DNA of 40,008 bases, taken from NCBI GenBank assembly GCA_003576755.1, contig QEVT01000007.1, forward strand, positions 1 through 40,008, written 5' to 3'. The translations under genes were made by a program, and so were the position numbers. The first letter of the stretch is position 1. Every line of letters starts with the position of its first letter. Of the stretch, positions 16,772 through 23,177 are shown one piece after another. The notes beneath the pieces are model-generated. The model was not told the DNA's origin, made no database searches, and was given only the letters and a program-made list of their open reading frames with translations. This stretch comes from a bacterium (GTDB lineage: Bacteria > Chloroflexota > Anaerolineae > Epilineales > Epilineaceae).

Positions 16772-16801
16772 AACATAGGCCATCTCATGGGCATCCGTCA
16801 A
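16772..16801 (-). promoter_or_regulatory. Predicted promoter of the toxin-antitoxin operon
   Basis: Minus strand TTGACG (16801-16796), an 18-base spacer and TATGTT (16777-16772). The predicted start is near 16765, about 30 bases before the antitoxin ATG. Confidence 0.6.
16780..16790. promoter_or_regulatory. Candidate antitoxin operator within the promoter spacer
   Basis: CCAT-CTC-ATGG is an interrupted palindrome lying entirely between the -35 and -10 hexamers. Ribbon-helix-helix dimers bind short palindromes, so autorepression by the antitoxin from here is plausible (inference). Confidence 0.4.
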
Positions 16802-18200
16802 ACCAAGGACCGCCCGGCCGGGATGCCCGTTGCCGTCCCTTCCCACCCTCCATGCCATCACGCCCGGTGCCAGATCGTCGCCATCCCCACCCCGATTCGT
16901 CCCGTCGCAGGCCAGAACCGGTGCAACCCCGTCCATGATCACAGGAACACCCGTCGGCGCGCGCGATCTGGCGGGAAGTGCCGGCACTTGGACGTCGAGC
17001 TTGTGCGGAAGGAGCGACAACGGGCCGGACTTTAAGTGTCGCTGCGCTGCGTCGCATGAGCGCGTGGATCCGGAAGCGTCGCCGTACACATCGCGGGTGG
17101 TGCGTGGCGGTTGCGGTTCAGCATCCCTCACGGCGTGCGCGCCGCCTTCCGCCATGGCAGCCGCCATCGCCCGCATCCCCGGGCGGCCCCGACGTCGGCA
17201 GGGACCGTGCCCCGGGATCGGGACGATCGACCGTGGCCATCAGCGCGATCGGCATCGGCGATTCGGCTGAACCCCGCCCCCGATAGCCAAAGAACCGACC
17301 CGCGATCAGCCTGATTGCCGGTCACGACAGGCAAAGAACCCGCCCGCGATACGCCTGGACACACGCTGCGATAGCCAAAGAACCCGGCCGCGATACGCCG
17401 AGAACCGACGCGCGACAAGCCGAGACATCGCCGGCGATCCAGGCGGCCGACCCGCGCACGCAGTGCGGAGTCCCATGTCGAGGGAAGCGTTCCCTGCCGC
17501 GATCGTGCCGGGGATGCGGTGCGGCGGCCCGACCGCGACCCGCCGCGGCGGGTGCCGCCGGCGGGCGATCCGGCGGGGCGAACGCTCGGGATCGCCCCGC
17601 CCGCGCGAATCGCGCCACGTCGGGCGACGTGGCAGAGGTCGATCCGCACCGCGGCGCCGACCCGCTACGGCGGGACGCCGGCGCGCGCCGTGCCCGCAGT
17701 ACGGCGCCACGCCCCGCCGCGCGGCATGGCGGCCCTCTCGCCGTCGCCGTACGCCCGTCGATCGCGGCGAGGCGAAGGGGTGATCACGGAACGAGGGATG
17801 CGCGCCCCGGCGCAAGGCGCGGCCCGGCACGCCTGCGGGACGAACCGAGCCGCCGACGTGCCGCGGCGGTGCCGCGCGGGCGCCAGCCGGTCGTGGCCGT
17901 GCCCCGCGTCGATCAGCCACCCGGCCAACTTGATGAACCACCGCACCAGCCTCGCCATGTCGTACCCCCATCGGTCGATCGAACACGTCATGGGGATTAA
18001 CGATTGGCGCCGCGTTTTATTGGCTCATCCGCGAAGCGATCGGCCGCCGGGTGCCCGCCGTGTGGGCACCGGCGCGCCGCGAGCGCCGGCATCGCACGGC
18101 TCGTGGTCGAGGTTGGGTGCGTCTCGCCATTCCGGAGCTTGGTTGGCAGACGGGCGATGTGGGATGCCAGGCAAGCCCTTACTCTCCCCGCGCGGCCGCC
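16802..18200. other. Gene-poor stretch between the toxin-antitoxin pair and the acyltransferase operon
   Basis: About 1.4 kb with only Arg/Pro/Gly-rich open frames typical of GC-rich noncoding or shadow sequence. It contains the 22-bp array at 17259-17456. A/T-richer spots lie near 17025-17040 and 17990-18025. An imperfect hairpin at 18137-18147/18166-18176 (9 of 11 paired, 18-base loop) lies 25 bases past the ATPase stop and may terminate that operon. Confidence 0.5.
17259..17456. repeat. Nine-unit degenerate 22-bp tandem array
   Basis: Units start at 17259, 17281, 17303, 17325, 17347, 17369, 17391, 17413 and 17435. All nine begin CGA(T/C). Units at 17281, 17325 and 17369 share the AAAGAACC block (CGAYAGSCAAAGAACC), while those at 17303 and 17347 share CCTG in the same place, giving a 44-bp higher-order period. 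As 22 is not a multiple of three, a coding repeat is unlikely. Function unknown. Confidence 0.7.
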
Positions 18201-19745
18201 TCACCCCCCGCCCGGCCGACCTTCCGGGAACAGCTGATAGCCCCCCTCCGGCCGCCCCCGCCACGTGCCCAGGTAGCGCGGCGCCGACGGCTGCGGCTCG
18301 ATCTTGCGCCGCAGCTCCTTGACCACCTGGTAGAGCGCGTCGTCCATCACCCCTTCGCCCACCGCCTCGTCCGGCCACACCGCCTCGATCACCGCCGTCT
18401 TGGTGTGCCGCACGCGCGGGTGCTCGAGCAGGAACTCCAAGAGCCGGCGCTCGAGGTTCGCCAGGCCCCCCAGCGGTGCCTGGCCCTGGTACAGCTCGCC
18501 CGTCGACGCGTCGCGCCACAGCTTGCCGCGCCCCTGGATCGCCGCCCCCGCGCCCTCGACATGCGCCGCGAGGAGCGACCCCACGACGTGCCAGTCGCCG
18601 CCGTCCTCCCCCCGCGCCGCGAGCCCCCGCCCCGCCAGCCGCGACAGCGCCGCCGCGTGCTGGTCGGCCAGGTCGTGCCGCGCCTTGGCGATCAGCCGCT
18701 CGACCGCCGCCGGGTCCGCGCCGCCCTGCGCCCGCAGCCGCTCGACCCGCCCGCGCAGCCGCTGCACCTCCGTCAATGCCAGCAGCTCGGCCTGGGTGAG
18801 GCCCTCCACGATCTCCGCCAGCCGAAACCCGATGGACGGCTCCGCCAGAAGCGCCGCCCGCCATGCGTCGCCGCCCGCCGGTTCGTGCCCGGCGCCCGCC
18901 GCGCCGACCGCGGTGGCGGCGCCGGGCACGACATCGGCGCCCGCTGCCGGCCGCCCCCGCGACCACCAGTGGCACGCCGACTTGAGCAGCGCCGGGTAGC
19001 CGCCCGTCAACGCCAGCAGGCGCCCGACGTCTTCCTCGGACGCCGGCGCCGCTGCGTGCGCCGTCTCCTCGGCGATCACCCGGCGTGCGTCGGCATCGAC
19101 GAGCGGGCCGATCCAGCACACGTGCGTGTCGAGGATCTCGTATAGCTCGCCCAGGATGCCCGGGTCGTCGAGGTAGGCGACCTCCTGGCGCAGGCCCACG
19201 ACGTACGACAGCCGCCCCTTGCACGCGTCGCGCAGGCCGCGCAGCGTGTCGGTCAGCTCCGGCGAGGCCGTTTCGCAGAACCGGTCGAAGCGGTCCAACA
19301 CCAGCACGATCGGCGTGCCGCGCGCCAGGAAGGCGAACAAGGCCTCGCGCAGCGCCGTCTGCGCGACGAACGGGTCCGTCGTGGCGCGGTTCTCGCGGAA
19401 GAGGGTCGCGATCACCGGGCCGAGCGCCGGGTCCAGCCCGTCGCGGCGCTCGTGGAACGCCCGCAAGAGCACCCGGTAGAATGTGGCCGTGTCGCCCGCC
19501 GGCAAGTCGTTGAGGTCGACCATCACCACCGCCGGCGGCGCGAGGTCGGCCGGCCAGTGCGCGCCCAGCGCTTCGGGCTGCGCGCACAGGAAGCGCAGGA
19601 AGTTCGACTTGCCGGCGCCGCCCATCCCGATGACCGCGCCGCTCGTCCCCTCGACGATCCAGCGCGCCACGATGCCCGCCTCGCGCGCGCGGTAGGTCGC
19701 GGGGTAGCCCGACCGTCGATCGCCGGCTGTCAGCGTCGTCTCCAT
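18201..19745 (-). CDS. P-loop ATPase with C-terminal OmpR/PhoB-type winged helix
   Basis: 514 residues. An N-terminal NTPase domain has Walker A GMGGAGKS (40-47) and Walker B IVLVLDRFD (146-154, Asp151), followed by LSYVVGLRQEVAYL, a STAND/ORC-like arrangement. The middle is Ala/Gly-rich. The last 100 or so residues read LERRLLEFLLEHP, TAVIEAVWPDE, DDALYQVVKELRRKIEP and GRPEGGYQLFPEG, the pattern of a response-regulator-type DNA-binding winged helix. No receiver domain is present, so ATP binding rather than phosphorylation would gate it. Last gene of the minus-strand operon: the methyltransferase TGA overlaps its GAGGTGAGG ribosome site and lies five bases before this ATG. Likely a cytoplasmic transcription regulator; it may act on its own promoter at 21376-21430. 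Confidence 0.85.
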   Translation of the reverse strand: METTLTAGDRRSGYPATYRAREAGIVARWIVEGTSGAVIGMGGAGKSNFLRFLCAQPEALGAHWPADLAPPAVVMVDLNDLPAGDTATFYRVLLRAFHERRDGLDPALGPVIATLFRENRATTDPFVAQTALREALFAFLARGTPIVLVLDRFDRFCETASPELTDTLRGLRDACKGRLSYVVGLRQEVAYLDDPGILGELYEILDTHVCWIGPLVDADARRVIAEETAHAAAPASEEDVGRLLALTGGYPALLKSACHWWSRGRPAAGADVVPGAATAVGAAGAGHEPAGGDAWRAALLAEPSIGFRLAEIVEGLTQAELLALTEVQRLRGRVERLRAQGGADPAAVERLIAKARHDLADQHAAALSRLAGRGLAARGEDGGDWHVVGSLLAAHVEGAGAAIQGRGKLWRDASTGELYQGQAPLGGLANLERRLLEFLLEHPRVRHTKTAVIEAVWPDEAVGEGVMDDALYQVVKELRRKIEPQPSAPRYLGTWRGRPEGGYQLFPEGRPGGG

Positions 19746-19750
19746 GTGCC

Positions 19751-20554
19751 TCACCTCGTCGCCCGCATGCATCCCGTCGGCCCGGCGGCGATTGTACCAC
19801 CGCGCCGGTCCGGGCGCTGCCGCCCCGCGCCCGCGCCGCCCAGCGGCCGGCGGGCGACGACGAGGTCGCTGTAGCCCCGGAAGCACGTCTCGACGCGCTC
19901 GACCTCGAAGTCGGCGGCCTCGACCGCCGCGCGGAACGCCTCCGGGGAGTGCGTCCAGTACGTCCCGTCGAGCTGGGCGCGGCGGATCCGGCGGTTCTGG
20001 CGCCAGGTCTCGCGACCCCGCCAGAACACCCGCGCCGCGCCAACCGGGCCCACCGTCCGCACCAGGTGGCCGGCGAGGAAGCGCGACCACTCCCACACAT
20101 CCACCGGCCGCCCGGGATCGCACAGGAACGCCCGGCCGCCCGGCGCCAGCCACGCGTGCAGCCGCGCCAGCGCGGCCGGCGGGTCCGGGAACGTGTAGAG
20201 GGCGTGCACGCACGACACCGCCGCGGCCGAGCCGGGCGCGACGTCGGCATCGTCGACGCCGCGCGCCGCGATGCGCACGTTGCCGAGCCCGGCCGCCCGG
20301 GCCTTGCGCGCGGCGACCGCGTTCATGCCCGGGTCGGGCTCGACGTGGACCACCGGGTGGTCCGGGAAGGCCCGCGCCCAGCCCAGCGAGAAGACGCCCG
20401 TCCCGGCGCCGACGTCGACGATCGGCCGCCCGGACGGCAGCGACCAGCCGCGCACCTCGGCCTCGAAGCGGGCGACGAGGTCCTGGTAGGCCGGGTTGTA
20501 GGCCTGGATCATGTCGTACACCGCGGCGTACGAGCTCCAATCGGTGGCTTGCAT
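19751..20554 (-). CDS. Class I SAM-dependent methyltransferase
   Basis: 267 residues. YAAVYDMIQAYNPAY opens the fold, motif I is PIVDVGAGTGVFSLGW (about 45-60), the acidic strand-2 end is VVHVEPDPGMNAVAA, the motif II/III region is RGVDDADVAPGSAAAV, and post-motif ALARLHAWLAPGGRAFL completes the Rossmann-type fold. The substrate is unknown; the family methylates many small molecules. ATG at 20554 has GGAGGG about 7 bases upstream. It lies 67 bases after the acyltransferase gene and five bases before the ATPase gene, so the three form one transcription unit. That context suggests, but does not prove, that it modifies the product of the upstream acyltransferase. The C-terminal 30 residues are Arg/Gly-rich and may be unstructured. 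Confidence 0.9.
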   Translation of the reverse strand: MQATDWSSYAAVYDMIQAYNPAYQDLVARFEAEVRGWSLPSGRPIVDVGAGTGVFSLGWARAFPDHPVVHVEPDPGMNAVAARKARAAGLGNVRIAARGVDDADVAPGSAAAVSCVHALYTFPDPPAALARLHAWLAPGGRAFLCDPGRPVDVWEWSRFLAGHLVRTVGPVGAARVFWRGRETWRQNRRIRRAQLDGTYWTHSPEAFRAAVEAADFEVERVETCFRGYSDLVVARRPLGGAGAGRQRPDRRGGTIAAGPTGCMRATR

Positions 20555-20621
20555 CGGGATCCCTCCAGTGCGTCGGGGTCGGGGTTGTCGCGATCCGGCG
20601 AGCCTGCTTCGGCGCTGCGCG

Positions 20622-21311
20622 TCACGCCGCGTAGCGCCCCGCTTCGTCGCGGTCGATCGCGAGCCGCGGCTCGGCCGCGCACATCGCGGCGAAGTCACGG
20701 AACGGCAGCCCGCACAGGACGCCGAGGTCGCGCACGCCGGGATACGGCTTCGGGTCGGACAACGGCTGCATCCCGAACAGCCGCCGGTAGATCGCCACGT
20801 GCTTGCGCCGCATGGCGGTGATCACCCAGTCCGCCTCGTGGACCACGGCGTTGGCGGCGATCATCCGGAACAGCCGGAACTGGGTGTCGAGCATGACGTC
20901 GAACGACGTCTCGGCCGTCACGAAGCGCGAGGGCTCGACGATGCGCCGGTCGAAGCCGATCCGCAACGCGATCTCGTCGCGGTAGCTCTCGAACGACGGC
21001 AGGCCGATGCCGCGCTCGGGGATGTAGACGCCGGCACGTATGGCGCCGATCGGCTCGTCGCCGTCCATCAGCAGGTACGTCATCGCGTTCGGCTCGTCGC
21101 CGTCCATCAGCAGGTACGTCATCGCGTTCGGCTTGTAGTCGTAGGGGTCGCGGAACCGTTGCGACCCGTTCTCGGGGATGGAGTCGGTGGCGCGATACGC
21201 CCGGTAGCGCAGCTTGAACGCCGCGTCGCGCAGCGCGGGCGTCGCCGCCCGGACGACGGTGGCGGTCGCGGGCAGCGGCTTGACGAGGGTGGGCGTGGCC
21301 GATTGCAGCAT
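20622..21311 (-). CDS. LuxI/FeeM-type N-acyltransferase-like protein (GNAT superfamily)
   Basis: 229 residues. The pattern AAFKLRYRAYRATDSIP, DPYDYKPNAMTYLLMDGD, IGAIRAGVYI and EPSRFVTAE (about 126-134), followed by LFRMIAANAVVHEADWVITAM and YRRLFGMQPL, matches the acyl-homoserine-lactone synthase / N-acyl amino acid synthase group of acyltransferases, which join an acyl chain to an amino compound. Residues 62-87 are a perfect tandem duplication of a 13-residue strand. The ATG at 21311 has AGGAG about 10 bases upstream; the longer open frame continues over the promoter. First gene of an operon with a methyltransferase and an ATPase/winged-helix regulator. Substrate and activity are unproven, and a plain GNAT acetyltransferase remains possible. 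Confidence 0.7.
   Translation of the reverse strand: MLQSATPTLVKPLPATATVVRAATPALRDAAFKLRYRAYRATDSIPENGSQRFRDPYDYKPNAMTYLLMDGDEPNAMTYLLMDGDEPIGAIRAGVYIPERGIGLPSFESYRDEIALRIGFDRRIVEPSRFVTAETSFDVMLDTQFRLFRMIAANAVVHEADWVITAMRRKHVAIYRRLFGMQPLSDPKPYPGVRDLGVLCGLPFRDFAAMCAAEPRLAIDRDEAGRYAA
21052..21129. repeat. Perfect 39-bp tandem duplication inside the acyltransferase gene
   Basis: Bases 21052-21090 and 21091-21129 are identical. The duplication is 13 codons, keeps frame and repeats the peptide NAMTYLLMDGDEP. Identity at every third position means it is very recent or an assembly error. Confidence 0.95.
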
Positions 21312-21375
21312 GGAGGTCGATCTCCTGTCAATCGCGGGTCGGTCGGTGTCGTGCGCTCGAGCCCGACATGGCGCC

Positions 21376-21404
21376 AGCATACGCCGGGGGCGGCGGCGAG
21401 TCCT
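21376..21404 (-). promoter_or_regulatory. Candidate promoter of the acyltransferase-methyltransferase-ATPase operon
   Basis: Minus strand AGGACT (21404-21399), a 17-base spacer and TATGCT (21381-21376). The -35 is poor, as in activator-dependent promoters. The predicted start is near 21369, giving a leader of about 58 bases. Confidence 0.35.
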
Positions 21405-21430
21405 GAGGCCGCCCTGAGGCCGCCCTGAGG
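21402..21430 (-). promoter_or_regulatory. Three 7-bp direct repeats spaced 11 bp apart, touching the -35
   Basis: CCTCAGG on the minus strand (CCTGAGG on plus) at 21402-21408, 21413-21419 and 21424-21430, joined by GCGG spacers on the minus strand. PhoB/OmpR-type winged helices bind direct repeats about 11 bp apart beside weak -35 elements, and the operon encodes such a winged helix. A slippage-generated 11-bp tandem repeat is the alternative. Confidence 0.45.
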
Positions 21431-21583
21431 CAGACGCGAGGTCGCCGCTGGCCACGGTGCGCCGCGCACCGCCGGTGCGACGGTGTTGCGACGACTTTGA
21501 GACGGCGACGGACGACAATGCCGAACGTCGCATCCCGGGCCGGCGACCGCTGGCCCGCCCAAGCTCGAAAGGAGAACGAAGCG

Positions 21584-22378
21584 ATGCTTCCCAAGCGCTT
21601 CCCGGCCATGGCCGGGATCACCCGAGCGCTCTTCGGCGCCCTCACCGCGCTCGCCGCGCTGGCCGACACGGCCGGCGCCCAACCGCCGCCGACCAACGGC
21701 ACCCGCTGGCCGACCTACGAGGTGTGCTACCGGGTCGACAGCACCGCCGCCGGCTACGCCCTCCAGATCGACCAGGCCGCCGCCACCTGGACCGCCGCCA
21801 GCACCAACGGCTTCAAGTTCGTCAAGGCGGCCAACGGCACGCCTTGCCAGAACGCCTTCTACGAGGGCTTCATCGATGGCCTCAAGGGCTGGTACGGGTA
21901 TACCATCATCGACACCGACGTCGGCCAGGCCGGCTGTGTGCCGTTCGTGGGCTGCACCGACCCGACGCCGGGCGCGACCATCCTCGCCGCCTACTCGGTC
22001 CTGGAGTCGCGCCAGTGCTCCGAGAACCAGAAGGGCTGCATCTGCCAGACCCAGCCGGCGGCCGAGGCGGACTTCCACGACCCGCTGGGCTGCCACCTCG
22101 TCACGCTGCCGGCGGGCCACTGCGGTCCGGGCGGGATCCCCAACACCGTCATGACCACTTCCGGGCTGCGCTGGGACACGCCGGGCGTCTACGAGACCGC
22201 TCTCCACGAGCTCGGGCACTGGCTGTGGATGGGCGACACGTTCATCGCCCTGCCGGCACAGCGGGACTCGGCCCTCGACTGGCTGTTTCCGCAGCGCTGT
22301 ACCGATCCGGGCATGGCGCCGGACTTCTACACGCTGTTCGGCGTCGACATCGCCGAGCTCAACCAGCTCTATCCGTGA
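21584..22378 (+). CDS. Secreted matrixin-like zinc metalloprotease
   Basis: 264 residues. Signal peptide about 1-32 (ITRALFGALTALAALADTAGAQ). The zinc motif HELGHWLWMGD (His208, Glu209, His212) lies near the C-terminus, followed about 40 residues later by GVDIAELNQLYP, like the tail of M10-type metalloproteases. The third metal ligand would be Asp218 in place of His, and the Gly usual at motif position 8 is Trp. Numerous Cys (including RQCSENQKGCICQTQ) suggest disulfides in an extracellular fold. GGAGAA lies about 10 bases before ATG 21584; the frame is open further upstream, but a signal peptide beginning at this ATG fits better. The next gene starts 11 bases after the stop, so they are co-transcribed. 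Likely digests extracellular protein; the target is unknown. Confidence 0.75.
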   Translation: MLPKRFPAMAGITRALFGALTALAALADTAGAQPPPTNGTRWPTYEVCYRVDSTAAGYALQIDQAAATWTAASTNGFKFVKAANGTPCQNAFYEGFIDGLKGWYGYTIIDTDVGQAGCVPFVGCTDPTPGATILAAYSVLESRQCSENQKGCICQTQPAAEADFHDPLGCHLVTLPAGHCGPGGIPNTVMTTSGLRWDTPGVYETALHELGHWLWMGDTFIALPAQRDSALDWLFPQRCTDPGMAPDFYTLFGVDIAELNQLYP

Positions 22379-22389
22379 GGAGAACGACG

Positions 22390-23124
22390 ATGCGGTACCG
22401 CGCGATCGCGCAAGTGGCGGCGGGGGCGTTGGCGGTGGTGGCCGTGGCGGGTTTCGGTTCGGGCCGGCCGACGCGCTCGGGCGACGGCGACGGGAACGCG
22501 GGGACGGGGTCGGCGGCGCCTTCGGGCGTCGCCGCCACCTTCCAGTATGCGTTCGTCGAGGAGGGCGACGTGATCGAGGCGGCCGACGCCGTCATCCGCG
22601 GCACGATCCTTGCCGTGTCGGAGCCGCGTTGGAACCAGACGAGCGGGGAGCGCTGGTCGATGGACGCCGATCGGCCCAAGTCGGTGGCGCACCCGCCGGC
22701 GGCGTTCATGTTGCAGACCGTCGACCTGGCCGTCGCCGAGGTCTGGCGGGGCCGGGACGTCCAACCGGGCGACCGTGTCGCCTTCGACGTCCTCGGCAAC
22801 GGGATCGGCGCGGCGTGGAACAAGGAGGGCGCGTTCCTCGCGCCCGGCACCGAGGTCGTCGTGCTCCTCGACCGCCGGTCGATCGGTTGGCGCGACGGGC
22901 CTGGCGGGCGCAAGGAAGTCCTGACCTTGAGCGGTGCCTACCAGGGCGTGTACCGTGTCGAGGTCGGAGGTGGCTTGACCAACGCCAGCACGGCGCGCTT
23001 GAAAGGCGCGCGCGACCGGGCATCGTCGAGCGGGGACGCTGCCGCGCAGACCTCGGGCGCGGTCTCACGGTCCGGCACGGTGGCGGCGCTGAAGGCGCGT
23101 GTGCTACGGCAGGCGGGTGGCTGA
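22390..23124 (+). CDS. Secreted beta-rich protein of unknown function
   Basis: 244 residues. An N-terminal signal (MRYRAIAQVAAGALAVVAVAG) has no lipobox Cys, so the protein is probably released or loosely anchored. The middle resembles a recurrent extracytoplasmic beta-domain: ADAVIRGTILAVSEPRW, VDLAVAEVWRGRDVQPGDRV, LAPGTEVVVLLDRR and GAYQGVYRVE. I know this pattern only as an uncharacterised secreted domain. GAGGAGAA stands 7 bases before the ATG. It lies between the metalloprotease and the vWA protein in one plus-strand unit; the association may mean a substrate, inhibitor or chaperone of the protease, but nothing in the sequence shows which. Confidence 0.7.
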   Translation: MRYRAIAQVAAGALAVVAVAGFGSGRPTRSGDGDGNAGTGSAAPSGVAATFQYAFVEEGDVIEAADAVIRGTILAVSEPRWNQTSGERWSMDADRPKSVAHPPAAFMLQTVDLAVAEVWRGRDVQPGDRVAFDVLGNGIGAAWNKEGAFLAPGTEVVVLLDRRSIGWRDGPGGRKEVLTLSGAYQGVYRVEVGGGLTNASTARLKGARDRASSSGDAAAQTSGAVSRSGTVAALKARVLRQAGG

Positions 23125-23177
23125 GCCATCGGGCGCCGGCGCGCGGGAGCAGTGGCATTCCGAAAGCGAGGGTGGTG

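Noticed and set aside
16661-17176. Minus-strand frame running over the antitoxin promoter
   Set aside because: It covers a good promoter and the antitoxin start, and has no domain pattern.
17259-17456. CRISPR array
   Set aside because: The 22-base units are contiguous and degenerate with no spacers or near-identical repeats, and no cas genes are present.
17665-17958. A 97-codon minus-strand frame beginning MARLVRWFIKLAGWLIDAG
   Set aside because: The first 20 residues could be a helix and GGGGG precedes the ATG, but the remainder is Arg/Pro-rich with no family resemblance; too weak to call.
17519-18322. Plus-strand frame of 267 codons in the gene-poor stretch
   Set aside because: Arg/Pro/Ala-rich throughout, no ribosome site, and it overlaps the end of the well-supported ATPase gene.
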